A DNA stretch of 34,319 nt from Rhodovastum atsumiense (GTDB taxonomy: Bacteria > Pseudomonadota > Alphaproteobacteria > Acetobacterales > Acetobacteraceae). Position numbers and translations under genes: made by a program. The notes under the pieces were generated by a model. The model saw nothing but the letters and a program-made list of their open reading frames with translations, was not told where the DNA came from and ran no database searches. The stretch lies in NCBI GenBank assembly GCA_026225115.1, contig JAMFSE010000050.1:1-34319 (forward strand). The letters run 5' to 3'. Numbering within the stretch: position 1 is the first letter of the stretch; each line of letters starts with the position of its first letter. Below are positions 1-8,226 of this stretch, piece by piece.

Positions 1-2
1 AG

Positions 3-23
3 TTACACGTATTTGTACACGTT
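3..23. other. Left pair of ACACG motifs, candidate integrase arm-type site
   Basis: Two ACACG motifs lie 12 bp apart (ACACG at 5-9 and 17-21) with TTT between them. The same arrangement, ACACG-N2-TTT-N2-ACACG, appears at 20324-20340 near the second tRNA fragment. A variant pair with 11-bp spacing lies at 183-198. The left pair starts 73 bp before the tRNA fragment at 78, and the right pair starts 76 bp before the fragment at 20400. Tyrosine integrases bind short paired arm sites flanking a tRNA core, so this is a plausible attachment-site arm. The function is inferred; the repeat and spacing are seen. Confidence 0.5.
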
Positions 24-77
24 AATATTCTAAATTGCGAATTAAGCTTTACTTTCAACGCGTACGACGTTTCGCGG

Positions 78-127
78 TCAGGCTCATAACCTGAAGGTCG
101 TTGGTTCAAATCCAACTCCCGCAACCA
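78..127 (+). repeat. 3' half of an initiator tRNA-Met-like gene (att remnant)
   Basis: The sequence contains a perfect 5-bp anticodon stem (TCAGG/CCTGA) with loop CTCATAA carrying the CAT anticodon. It continues into a perfect T arm (GTTGG, loop TTCAAAT, CCAAC) and a 3' acceptor strand ending in CCA at 125-127. The 5' half of a tRNA is not present upstream, so this is a fragment rather than a gene. A second fragment in the same orientation lies at 20400-20449 (41 of 50 bases identical). Integrative elements that enter the 3' end of a tRNA gene leave exactly this kind of direct repeat. The intact gene should lie outside the window. Confidence 0.75.
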
Positions 128-550
128 AGTTTTCAATGACTTTCAGGTCGTTGATCGACACTAAATCCCAATAAAACGCCTTACACGCTATTTACACGTT
201 TTGGCTAACAGGCCTCGCTAAGCCAGGAATTAGCGCGCACGCTCCTGAAACCTTCCCCCGCCGTATGTCCGTTCGGCCGGTTTGAGTAGCCAAACTTATG
301 ATCAGTCACGAGATCATGGCCGGCAAAGTCGATGTCTATCTGCACGATACCAGTTCCGTCTGGCAGTGTATCTCAGATTGAAAAGATCGGCGCAGCATTC
401 GTGGAGCGTGTTGGGGCAGTTGCCCGAAATCGGGCTGGCAGGCATCCCGACGCAGTGCCGTACTGGCCAAAAATGGCACTATCCGTCATGCCGAAACCGG
501 AACAGTCAGAAACCAAGAAACAGAATCAAATACGAGGCACGCGGCGGTGA
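128..550. other. Intergenic stretch without a recognisable gene
   Basis: I see no protein family here. Open frames are short and look like chance or shadow frames. The one structured item is a second ACACG pair (TTACACG at 181-187 and TTTACACG at 191-198) about 55 bp after the tRNA fragment. It would fit a right-hand arm-type site of the same attachment region. The reverse strand reads through the tRNA fragment as a short open frame ending in GFEPTTFRL. That tail is often seen on genes that run into a tRNA attachment site, but the frame here is under 40 codons. Confidence 0.5.
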
Positions 551-977
551 GGTTACCTCGTCATTCGTGGAGATCTCAGCGCGTCGAGCGGCGGCGCCTC
601 CAGCTCGTTCAATGTCGGTCGGGCAGCGCTGTCCGGGATTCCGGATTCCGCCGCGCGTCCGAAGGAGGTCACCGGCCTTCACGAGCGCCGCGGTTTTACC
701 GCCGTCACCCTTCGCGGCAACCGACATCCATTAGGCGGCAGCAGTGCGGTTCAATTCAGCTTCGATCTCCGACATGCTTTGATCCCTTACGTTGCTTCGC
801 TTATGACCGATCTGGACAGCACCGCGTTGCCGTTGCTGACCGCGTCGAACACCACCGACGATCAGCGCCAGGTCAGCCAGGAATTGCGCGTGACGTCGCC
901 GCTCGGCTACCGGGTGGATTACACCAGCGGGCTTCATTATTTCTACCAGTCGATCAGCGACCAAAGCCTTGAGTCGC
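551..977 (+). pseudogene. Remnant of a TonB-dependent receptor gene
   Basis: The forward frame from about 779 reads TDLDSTALPLLTASN, then QVSQELRVTSPLGYRVDY and TSGLHYFYQS. In TonB-dependent outer-membrane receptors, a beta-barrel strand with S-Q-E-L-R-(V/L)-T-S-P-x-G followed by D-Y-x-x-G-x-Y-F is a common pattern. Only roughly 60 residues fit. Upstream sequence in the same frame (551-778) is weakly receptor-like and may need frame changes. There is no plug domain, no start and no barrel C-terminus. The match breaks off abruptly at about 965, where sequence of another protein begins. I read this as debris of a receptor gene; the family call rests on pattern memory. Confidence 0.5.
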
Positions 978-1106
978 ATGCCGATCCAGAAGCCGATGGC
1001 GGTGACATTGGCGTTCGACGCGACGGTGGATGGCGAAGCAATCGCCGGCACCGCCAAGCTGGGCGCGCTGGGATCGGCAAAATTCAATGGCGTGCGAGCC
1101 GCCTGA
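978..1106 (+). pseudogene. C-terminal fragment of a small beta-rich protein
   Basis: A 42-residue frame starts at ATG 978 and ends at TGA 1104. It reads MPIQKPMAVTLAFDATVDG and then EAIAGTAKLGALGSAKFNGVRAA. It resembles the C-terminal end of small (about 120-residue) uncharacterised proteins whose repeated pattern is F-x-A-x-V-D-G-D-x-I-x-G. These proteins often occur near catabolic genes in sphingomonads. The N-terminal two thirds are missing and TonB-receptor-like sequence takes their place in another frame. The fragment is convergent with the MFS gene, 49 bp away. It is most likely a non-functional leftover of a recombination; the family statement is from memory and uncertain. Confidence 0.4.
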
Positions 1107-1155
1107 TTGATCGTTCCGGCCTGGTTGGAAACCGGGCCGCGCATCATCGGCCCGG

Positions 1156-2559
1156 TCAGTTGCCGGTCAGCGGGTCGTGCAGTACTTCTTCCTCAAGCGC
1201 CCTGCGAATTTCCAAGTGGCGTGCTTCGTCGATTGGAAAGTTGAAGATTAGAGCAGCGGAAATCAAATGCGCTAGCGCCGGGCCGAGGGCGAATACCAAA
1301 ACAAGCCCATGCAGCGCCTGATGCGTATTCACCGGCAAAGCCGGATTGAAGCCAAGCCATGCAACAAGCGGTAGCCCTACGCCGGCGGCGACAGCAAGCC
1401 CGGTTTTCATGGAAATGCTGAAAACCGAAAAGAATAGCGCGGTGCGGTCGGTGCCGGTTTCAAGCCGGTGACGGTCAGCGACGTCGGCCACCATCGATCG
1501 CAGCATGAGATTGCCGGAACCCTGGGCGAGGCCCTGCGCCACGGTCAGCCCAAGTAGCAGCGCCACATGCCCGGGCACCACCAGCAGCAGGCAAAGATTG
1601 ATTGCAACCTGTACTAATTCGCCGGTGGCGGCAGTCCGATGTTTTCCAAGCCGCCTGGCGATTGCCGCCCAGATGGGCGACGCCGCAACGCCGAAGATGA
1701 ATTGCAGAAGAAAAACCGCGCTCGCCAATTTCGGCAAATGCATATAATCCGTCACGAAAAAGATCGCCAGAACGCCACGGACGCCTTGCCCCGCTGAGAC
1801 CGCAAAATCGGAAAAAAAGATGCGAAGCAGTGCGCCCTCCCGCAAAATCAACGCAAGTGTCTTTACCGGAGCGAGGCGCGCGGGCGGCGCTGCCGGCTTC
1901 AGCGTCTTCGGTACGGAGCGTAATGTCAGCAGTAGGGAAACCGGCAGGGAGAGCAATATCACACCGCCCATCGCGCCAAGCTTGAGCACTGCATTCTTCG
2001 GCGAAATCTGATCGATGATCGTTGGCAAAATGAGGATTAGCAGGAGGGAAAGTGCTGCTGCCACGGCCTGGAACATCGCGATCCGCGTGCGCTCATGATA
2101 GTCGCTTGAGACTTCGCCCGACCAGGCGAGGTAGGGGATCTGGATCATCGACCAGGCCAGATAGAAGGTGAACAATGTCGCGGTGAGAAAAACTGGCGTT
2201 ACGTGGACGAAGGGCAGGGTTGGAAAAAACAGAAACACAGTGGCCAAGGCATAAAGCAAGCCGCCGATTAGGATCCAAGACTTCCGGCGGCCGAAGCGGC
2301 TCTTGGTGCGGTCGCTCAATATGCCGATGATCGGATCGGCGGCCGCGCCCCAGACCCGTTCGGCTAAAAAGATCGCGCCCAGCGCTGCCAGGGGAATTCC
2401 GAAATACTGCGCATATAGAGCCGGCAGAAACGCCGCCATCGGCACCTGCGCCGCAGTTATCGGCAGCATCAGGGAGGCGAATGCGATGAGACGGCCGCGC
2501 GGCAATTGTTTGGATTCAGCGTCGCCTGGCTGAAGCCCGGTTCTCGATTTTTTATTCAT
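1156..2559 (-). CDS. MFS transporter, GPH (glycoside-pentoside-hexuronide) symporter type
   Basis: The product has 467 residues and about 12 hydrophobic segments. After the second helix it carries DPIIGILSDRTKSRFGRRKSW, closely matching the GPH-family loop D-P-x-x-G-x-x-S-D-R-T-x-S-x-x-G-R-R-x-P/S-W. It should be a secondary inner-membrane symporter for a sugar, steroid-like or aromatic compound; the substrate cannot be read from sequence. I chose ATG at 2559 (MNKKSRTG), because the longer frame begins with a TTG at 2604 that has no clear ribosome site. Similar carriers often sit beside TonB receptors and oxidoreductases in sphingomonad-type catabolic clusters, which fits the debris to its right and the enzymes beyond. 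An inverted repeat at 2657-2671 lies upstream and may control it. Confidence 0.85.
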   Translation of the reverse strand: MNKKSRTGLQPGDAESKQLPRGRLIAFASLMLPITAAQVPMAAFLPALYAQYFGIPLAALGAIFLAERVWGAAADPIIGILSDRTKSRFGRRKSWILIGGLLYALATVFLFFPTLPFVHVTPVFLTATLFTFYLAWSMIQIPYLAWSGEVSSDYHERTRIAMFQAVAAALSLLLILILPTIIDQISPKNAVLKLGAMGGVILLSLPVSLLLTLRSVPKTLKPAAPPARLAPVKTLALILREGALLRIFFSDFAVSAGQGVRGVLAIFFVTDYMHLPKLASAVFLLQFIFGVAASPIWAAIARRLGKHRTAATGELVQVAINLCLLLVVPGHVALLLGLTVAQGLAQGSGNLMLRSMVADVADRHRLETGTDRTALFFSVFSISMKTGLAVAAGVGLPLVAWLGFNPALPVNTHQALHGLVLVFALGPALAHLISAALIFNFPIDEARHLEIRRALEEEVLHDPLTGN

Positions 2560-2656
2560 GCTGCCTGCCGCGAAGATATCCGAGTCCAAAACGAATTCTT
2601 TCAATCATCTTTGTCTCGGACTTATGGCGTCACCGCGTATAGATTGCAAATTTACT

Positions 2657-2671
2657 ATACCAGGTCGGTAT
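2657..2671. promoter_or_regulatory. Inverted repeat ATACC-N5-GGTAT, possible operator
   Basis: This is a perfect 5-bp inverted repeat with a 5-bp centre (AGGTC), about 100 bp upstream of the MFS start. The size and symmetry fit a dimeric repressor of GntR or TetR type, and the AGGTCGG centre resembles GntR-type half sites. No regulator gene is found nearby. The function is inferred from position only, and a 5+5 match can arise by chance. Confidence 0.3.
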
Positions 2672-2786
2672 GCTTATCCGGTCGTTCGGCCTGGCCAGGT
2701 TGCGCATGTCTCTGCGCCGATCGGATTGGCACGTGACGTGCCCGACGATGGCTTGTCCATCGGAGCTTTGTCGGCGCCGGTGGCAC

Positions 2787-3020
2787 TCAGTGATAGGCGC
2801 AGCCGTAGCCGTTTAGACAGGCGGCAAGTTCCGGATTTTCCAGTGCGTTGGATTTGGATTCGGCTATAGCGGGAAGAGGTAGAGAATCCGTGGTTGAGGA
2901 AACTGCGGTTTCCGCATCCATGCGTGCCGGATGGGCGTTACTGGAATACACGACGCCGGTGCCTCTGCGGAAGCGAGGCACGCCCCAAAGGACGAAACTG
3001 TTTGAAGACTCGAGGGCCAT
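2787..3020 (-). CDS. Small cysteine-ending protein of unknown function
   Basis: A 77-codon frame begins with ATG at 3020, and GGAG sits 8 bases before the start, a good ribosome site. The N-terminal half is basic (WGVPRFRRGTG). The middle is polar with DSLPLPAIAES. The end reads NPELAACLNGYGCAYH, placing both cysteines in the last twelve residues. I do not recognise a family. The shape, a polar leader-like stretch followed by a short Cys/Gly/Tyr tail, is like a modified-peptide precursor. However, no YcaO, radical-SAM or lanthipeptide enzyme is in view, so this is only a possibility. It sits between the divergent MFS promoter and the broken glutathione transferase and is probably transcribed with them. 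Confidence 0.4.
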   Translation of the reverse strand: MALESSNSFVLWGVPRFRRGTGVVYSSNAHPARMDAETAVSSTTDSLPLPAIAESKSNALENPELAACLNGYGCAYH

Positions 3021-3117
3021 GGGAACACTCCAAAGGACTGCCGTAGATAAGACTACTTAATGAGTATAGTTATTGGCTCCGTAGATTGCAATCATTGTTT
3101 GTTGGCAAGTCTGATTT

Positions 3118-3863
3118 TTAGCGCTCGTTCGTGGCGCTTGCCTTTGGAACCGGGCGGGCGCGTTGATTGTAAAGCAGCCTGGCACGGCGCTCGCTTTCTT
3201 CCGCCGAGAGATTATCGGTATCCGTTGAAAAATCGCTGCCGACCGCCAATCCGCGTTTGACGGCAGGGCGTGCGTTGATTTCATCGAACCAGCGCGCGAA
3301 ATAGGGAAATTCCTCAATGTCCTGATCCTGGTCCTTCCAGTTGACGGTCCACGGATAGGAGGCGATGTCGGCGATCGTATATTCGTCGCCCGCCAGATAG
3401 TGGTGGTTGGCAAGCTGATTATTCAACCCGCCGTAAAGCCGGTTGGTTTCGTCGGAGAAACGGCGCACCGCATAGCTTTGGTCGCCCTTTGTCTCACTTA
3501 GCCTTTTGAAATGACCGAACTCGCCGGTCTTTGGGCCTTGATTGGCCATTTGCCAGATTACCCATTGCACCACGTCGTATTTTTTCCGTGGCGTCTGCGG
3601 CCAGAGTTTTCCGCTTTTCTCCGCCAGATAAAGCAGGATGGCGCCAGATTCAAAAACGCTATCGGCGCGCCGCCGCCGATCGGTTCGTCGTCCACCAGTA
3701 ATGGCATGCGGGTGTTAGGGTTGAGCTTCGGAAAATCCCCCGCGAATTGATCACCGCGGCCGATATTGCAAGCGACAATGCGATAAGGCAATTCGGCTTC
3801 ATCTACAAATATCGTGACTTTTTTGCCGTTTGGCGTAGGCCAGTAATGCAAATGCAGGGTCAT
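3118..3863 (-). pseudogene. Glutathione S-transferase-like gene (YghU/YfcG type) with a frameshift
   Basis: From ATG 3863 (AAAGG upstream) the frame reads MTLHLHYWPTPNGKKVTIF and continues to the thioredoxin-fold cis-Pro region (NTRMPLLVDDEP, then GGGAPI). Near 3655-3662 the expected continuation VFESGAILLYLAEKSGKLWP appears in the next frame. It runs on without a stop to DVVQWVIWQMANQGPK, the helical domain, YTIADIASYPW, and the stop at 3118. Adding one base would restore a 248-residue protein, the normal length for nucleophilic Ure2p/YghU-type GSTs, which reduce glutathione disulfides or conjugate glutathione. A single missing base could be a real mutation or a sequencing error. Otherwise every domain is intact. 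It is divergent from the flavoenzyme gene at 3993. Confidence 0.8.
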
Positions 3864-3992
3864 TGAATACACAGCCTTTCCGGCCAATGATTGGAACCGT
3901 CGAAATCTCTCCGAAACGGTGCTAAAGTATTTACTATCAGATTTATAGAGTTATATCAGACGGCTAATCTTTTGCAAACAAAGGACATTTGG

Positions 3993-5192
3993 ATGGATGC
4001 GCAGGATGCCACGATGGTAGCCGATCTTGATCAACTCAATCGCCGGATCGGCGATACTGTGCTGGCGGATCTATCCGCCGAATTGGCGATAACCGCTGGT
4101 TTGCATGATCGCGCGGGCAGCTTTCCGTTTGAGAATTTCGCCCTGCTGCGCAAGCATGGCGTTATTGGTCTGCAGGCGGCGCGTGATCTTGCTGGCGATC
4201 CGTTGGACCTCGCGCAGGCACGCCGCATTGTCGCTGCCATTGCCCGCGGGGAGCCCTCAACGGCTTTGGTCCTGGTTATGACCTGGCTGATCAGCCTGCA
4301 GATTGCCCGCAGCCCGCATTGGCCGAAGGCCTTGCGTGCGCATGTGCTGCGGGATATCGCGGTGAACGGCGCGCTCGCCAACGCGCTGCGCGTTGAGCCG
4401 GCGCTTGGCACACCCATACGCGGCGGGCTGCCCGACACGACAGCGAGAAGGGTCCCCGGCGGCTGGCTGCTCTCCGGCCATAAATTATATTCCACCGGCA
4501 TCCCCGCGCTGGCCTGGCTTGCCGTCTGGGGCCGCACCGATGATGCGCAGCCCCTGGCGGGATATTTCCTGGTGCCCGGCAATGCGCGGGGCATTCGAAT
4601 TGTCGAGACCTGGGATCAGCTCGGCATGCGCGCTTCGGGCAGCCATGACGCCATCTTCGAAGATGTTTTTATCCCGGAAGAATATGCCGTCGACATCCGG
4701 CCGCCGGAGGCCTGGGAAGCGGACCGGACGCCGGAACAACTCGCCTGGATGACGGTGCTGCTGGGCGCTATTTACGATGCTGTGGCCCGCAATGCGCGGG
4801 ACTGGCTGGTGCAATTCGCGCTCACCCGGCAACCGAGCAATCTTGGCGCCGCACTTTCCACCCTGCCGCGCTACCAGGAGGCGATCGGCGAAATCGATGC
4901 ATTGCTCTATACCAATACCGCCTTGCTCGACCGTTCAGCTGCTGCGGAAATTGGCGAGATCTCGCCTGTCCAATGCAATTTCGTCAAACTTACCGTCACC
5001 AATAATGCCATTAGGGTTGCTGAAAAAGCGCTCTCGCTGGTCGGCAATCCGGGCTTGAGCCGCGGCAATTCGCTTGAGCGCCATTACCGCGATGCGCTGT
5101 GCGGCCGTGTGCACTCGCCGCAGGATGATACGGTGCTCATCGGGGCGGGAAAATTTGCGTTTGGGTCTTTCAACCAGGCCGTTTCTTCCTAG
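3993..5192 (+). CDS. Acyl-CoA dehydrogenase-fold flavoprotein
   Basis: The protein has 399 residues starting at ATG 3993, where AAAGGA lies 8 bases upstream; the longer frame from 3891 lacks a ribosome site. The order of parts fits acyl-CoA dehydrogenases. There is an N-terminal helical domain, then a central beta domain with WLLSGHKLYSTGI (the GxKxYxTG flavin/substrate strand), WDQLGMRASGSHD and VFIPEEY. A C-terminal helical domain ends in LERHYRDALCGRVHSPQDD. The tail resembles the DszC/SfnB-like and Acyl-CoA_dh_2 groups, which include monooxygenases using reduced flavin. I see no clear catalytic glutamate of classical dehydrogenases, so oxygenase chemistry is possible. Its stop overlaps the stop of the convergent gene at 5189 by four bases. 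Confidence 0.8.
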   Translation: MDAQDATMVADLDQLNRRIGDTVLADLSAELAITAGLHDRAGSFPFENFALLRKHGVIGLQAARDLAGDPLDLAQARRIVAAIARGEPSTALVLVMTWLISLQIARSPHWPKALRAHVLRDIAVNGALANALRVEPALGTPIRGGLPDTTARRVPGGWLLSGHKLYSTGIPALAWLAVWGRTDDAQPLAGYFLVPGNARGIRIVETWDQLGMRASGSHDAIFEDVFIPEEYAVDIRPPEAWEADRTPEQLAWMTVLLGAIYDAVARNARDWLVQFALTRQPSNLGAALSTLPRYQEAIGEIDALLYTNTALLDRSAAAEIGEISPVQCNFVKLTVTNNAIRVAEKALSLVGNPGLSRGNSLERHYRDALCGRVHSPQDDTVLIGAGKFAFGSFNQAVSS

Positions 5193-6454
5193 AAGAACAC
5201 GAAGGATCGGACCACGACGTTCTTGCGGCATCTCGCATCGGCCGGCGCAATCGGATCTATGCAGGCGCTGTGGAACGACCATCGTGAAACCGAACCATCG
5301 GTGATGGAATCATAGCATTTCAGCATCGAGACCTCGTTCGACTTCTGCTGCGGCAGCCAATACCATTCGTGATCGGGGCGATGGGTAAAGCGCGTGGTCT
5401 CGCCGACGCGGTCGTCATAGATGCGATAGTTCGTGATATAAGGCTGATCGGCGAAAGAGGGCCAGGCGCAGAGCACGAAGGGGAACTGCTCGACTGTTTC
5501 CATCGGCTTGGCAAGGTTGATCGACATGAAGCGGCGCGACATTTTTGCGTCGGCTTCGGCTCCGGTGTAATGCTGGGCGCGCCCGAAATTGCGCAGATTG
5601 CGGGTGAGCAGTTCGCGGCAGCGCACCCGGCCGCTGTTGTCATTCAAATCATTATGCACGATGTTGGCGTATTGCGCGTTGACGCCGGGATTTTTCGCAT
5701 TCTGGTCCTCGGTGCGGTCGCCGGTATAGTCCTTGTCGAAAACATCGTGGTTATAGACCAAAGCGTCGGTGGCGCCCGGAAAGAATTCCAAGAGGAGCTT
5801 CTCGATTTCGGGATAGAACACGCGCTCGACCTCAGCGGAATCATAGAAATTTGCGCATTTGGATTCGAGGTGCGCGAGTGAGACGCCGAGCTTGTCCATG
5901 GATTCCGGCGTTTCCGGCGAGAGGCCGGGGTAATACTCGCCGATGCGCCGGGCATCGCGCAGGACCTGCGGGAAATAGAGTTCCGGGCGACGTTGTGCCA
6001 GTTCCCCGCTGTTGCGCAGCAGCTCCGCCAGATCGACCTGTGCCGGATCCCGCCAGATCGCGTGGGAGGAGACTACCGAATAGGTTGACCGTTCCAACAC
6101 GGTGTAGCGCAAAGGCAAGGCGACGCCGCCAGCGGGCGCTTCGATATTATTGGCGCGGATATGTGCCAGACATTCGTCATAGCTGCGGAAGCCCAGACCC
6201 CATTCAGTTTCGATCGGGCCTGGCGGGGAAGTTTCGATCTGCTCAATCAGGCGCTGCTCCGCACCGCTAAGAAGTTCCGCGCGCGCATCTTTGAGCGCCA
6301 CCGCGGTTCCGGCGTCGCCGTTGCGCTCGAAGGCCATGTAGGAAAGCCCGCCATGCGCCGCGATCGGCGGCGGCTGGCCAGCGGTGCGTTGCAGCGGCGG
6401 CACAAAACTCGGGTTTGACGCGGTTGTTTTGTCGACGACATCCAGTGGGCTCAT
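5189..6454 (-). CDS. CmcJ/NvfI-family putative Fe(II)/2-oxoglutarate-type oxygenase
   Basis: The product has 421 residues; ATG 6454 is preceded by a strong GGAGGT five bases away. The C-terminal half matches the CmcJ/NvfI family. IVHNDL places H267 and D269 as an H-x-D pair. Later come SINLAKPMETV and FVLCAWPSFAD, then HEWYWLPQQKSNEVSMLKCYDS, and H395 in WSFHSACIDP as the likely distal iron ligand. The family includes CmcJ (cephamycin 7-alpha functionalisation) and NvfI (endoperoxide-forming oxygenase). Bacterial members are mostly uncharacterised. This one carries an extra N-terminal region of about 100 residues with a GLGFRSYDECLAHI segment. Its neighbours suggest oxidation of a small organic compound. 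The family call is firm, the substrate unknown. Confidence 0.8.
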   Translation of the reverse strand: MSPLDVVDKTTASNPSFVPPLQRTAGQPPPIAAHGGLSYMAFERNGDAGTAVALKDARAELLSGAEQRLIEQIETSPPGPIETEWGLGFRSYDECLAHIRANNIEAPAGGVALPLRYTVLERSTYSVVSSHAIWRDPAQVDLAELLRNSGELAQRRPELYFPQVLRDARRIGEYYPGLSPETPESMDKLGVSLAHLESKCANFYDSAEVERVFYPEIEKLLLEFFPGATDALVYNHDVFDKDYTGDRTEDQNAKNPGVNAQYANIVHNDLNDNSGRVRCRELLTRNLRNFGRAQHYTGAEADAKMSRRFMSINLAKPMETVEQFPFVLCAWPSFADQPYITNYRIYDDRVGETTRFTHRPDHEWYWLPQQKSNEVSMLKCYDSITDGSVSRWSFHSACIDPIAPADARCRKNVVVRSFVFF

Positions 6455-6566
6455 GGAATACCTCCGCTCCGTTCAAAATGATCCTGCCATGGGCGGCGCA
6501 TTTTAGCTGGGTTCTAAAAATAGATGTAGTGTCTTAACTGGAATTGTCGATATGGGTTGTCCTGCA

Positions 6567-7193
6567 TCATGTAAGCGGCCGCGCGGCAATGACATGATCG
6601 CAATAGGCCTGGCTGCTTGAAAGCAATTCGAAATAGGCTTGAATTCGGTGCTGGACCGGATGGGGGATCGGCAGCTTGAACCAGCGGCTGATGAGTTGAC
6701 CGATCGGGATGTCGCCGATCGTAAGCCGGCCGCCCAGCAAATAGCCGTCGGCGGGAAGTGCTGCGGCGAAAAGATCAAGGCCGCGCACGACCTTGGCAAT
6801 CAGCGCTTCATCAGAGACGCTGCTCGGCGTTGGTTGGTTCAGAACCAGGCGCAGCCAAAGCGTGGAAAGTGCCGGTTCAAAAGTGATGGACGCCCAATCC
6901 ATCCAGCTTTCTGCCCTGGAATAATCACGCCGGTCCGCCGGCGCCAGTCCATCTGCGCCGTGGCGGTTGGCGAGATAGCGGACGATTGCATTCGACTCCC
7001 ATAGGGTGAAGCCATCCGGTTCTTCGAGAGTCGGGATTGTGCCGTTGGGATTCTTGGCGAGATAGGCGGCGGTGTCCGTGATGCCGTGGCCATGGCCTGC
7101 CTCCACGCGTTCATGCGCAACACCCAGTTCGCCCAGAGTCCACATCACCTTTTGCACCGAGCTGGACCCGCGCCTTCCCCATATCCGCAGCAT
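6567..7193 (-). CDS. Glutathione S-transferase
   Basis: The product has 208 residues from ATG 7193. The longer frame to 7271 has an unconserved extension without a domain. The N-terminal thioredoxin-like domain begins MLRIWGRRGSSSVQKVMWTL; the serine cluster at 10-12 is where GSTs of the beta/zeta-like and Gtt2-like bacterial groups keep the catalytic serine. TIP (52-54) gives the cis-proline, and the glutathione gamma-glutamyl contact is ES at 66-67. The helical domain includes GGRLTIGDIPIGQLISRWF, the N-capping box. It is a cytosolic enzyme that likely conjugates or isomerises an electrophilic substrate using glutathione. It follows the CmcJ-type gene on the same strand, being upstream in transcription by about 110 bp, so the two may be co-transcribed. 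Confidence 0.85.
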   Translation of the reverse strand: MLRIWGRRGSSSVQKVMWTLGELGVAHERVEAGHGHGITDTAAYLAKNPNGTIPTLEEPDGFTLWESNAIVRYLANRHGADGLAPADRRDYSRAESWMDWASITFEPALSTLWLRLVLNQPTPSSVSDEALIAKVVRGLDLFAAALPADGYLLGGRLTIGDIPIGQLISRWFKLPIPHPVQHRIQAYFELLSSSQAYCDHVIAARPLT

Positions 7194-7436
7194 GGCTATT
7201 GGTTCTTCCCGGGTTTGCACATAAAAATTCAGCCGCGCCGGCGGCGACGCATACCGCCCTATCGTTCGCATGGTTTCCAGCGTCGGAAAAACGAGGAATA
7301 ATCATAGGTGCATTAATTTGCTCAAACTGTTCGGCGCAGGCGACGTATTTTTGCGCTTGGTCCTGAAATCTTATGCTTGCCAGATGTCATAAATATATAA
7401 TATCTATAGAAAAAGAGATTTGATCAGGGGAATTCG

Positions 7437-8222
7437 ATGCATTCTATCATTCAGCCGGCTTATGTGTTTTCCGGCGCGCTTGTGGGCATACTTGTGGGGC
7501 TGACCGGGGTCGGCGGCGGGTCTTTGATGACGCCGCTGCTGGTTTTGTTCTTCGGGATCCATCCTTCTACAGCCGTCGGAACCGATTTGCTGTTCGCCTC
7601 GGCCACCAAGGTGGTGGGCACCGCCATTCATGGGTCCGGTAAAACCATCGATTGGAACATTGTCGGAAGGCTTGCCACCGGATCCATTCCAGCGACGATC
7701 CTGACGCTGATTGCGGTCAATCATTTCGGTGTTGAGAGCAAGGGCGTGGCGGTGGTGATCTCGCTCACCTTGGGCGTGGCCCTGATCATCAGCGCAATAT
7801 CGCTGCTTTTGAAAGACAGGGTGATCGCCATCGCCACCAAGCGCAATCCGGATTTTGGATTGCATACATCGTACTGGGCAACGGTTGCGGTAGGGTTTGT
7901 CGTCGGAATTCTGGTCTCGCTCTCATCGGTGGGCGCTGGCGCGCTGGGGACGATCGCGTTGTTTTTTCTCTATCCGCGCCTGCCGATCGTGCGCATTGTC
8001 GGGACCGATATCGCCCATGCCGTGCCTTTGGCCTTCGTTGCCGGCATCGGACATTGGCTGCTGGGTTCTGTAAACTTTCATCTGCTGGAATCGCTGCTGG
8101 TCGGCTCCATTCCGGGAATTATCGTCGGCAGCCTGGCCGCGCGGCATGCGCCGGATTGGGTGCTGAAACCGTCCCTTGGGCTGATCCTGACCATTGTCGG
8201 CGTCAAGATGCTGACGGCTTGA
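7437..8222 (+). CDS. TSUP (TauE/SafE) family sulfite/organosulfur permease
   Basis: The product has 261 residues with about eight hydrophobic segments and the internal duplication typical of the family. GLTGVGGGSLMTPLL is followed by STAVGTDLLFASATK in the first half. In the second half, VSLSSVGAGALGTIAL is followed by VRIVGTDIAHAVPLAFVAGIGH. ATG 7437 has GGGG eight bases upstream. Known members export sulfite, sulfoacetate or related anions, or take up sulfur compounds across the inner membrane. Its place beside two glutathione transferases and a DszC/SfnB-like flavoenzyme is compatible with organosulfur handling. The direction of transport and the substrate are not shown by sequence. A strong hairpin follows the stop codon. 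Confidence 0.85.
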   Translation: MHSIIQPAYVFSGALVGILVGLTGVGGGSLMTPLLVLFFGIHPSTAVGTDLLFASATKVVGTAIHGSGKTIDWNIVGRLATGSIPATILTLIAVNHFGVESKGVAVVISLTLGVALIISAISLLLKDRVIAIATKRNPDFGLHTSYWATVAVGFVVGILVSLSSVGAGALGTIALFFLYPRLPIVRIVGTDIAHAVPLAFVAGIGHWLLGSVNFHLLESLLVGSIPGIIVGSLAARHAPDWVLKPSLGLILTIVGVKMLTA

Positions 8223-8226
8223 TTTC

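Noticed and set aside
78-127. A complete initiator tRNA gene at the left end
   Set aside because: Only the anticodon arm, T arm and 3' acceptor strand are present; the D arm and 5' acceptor strand have no match in the preceding bases.
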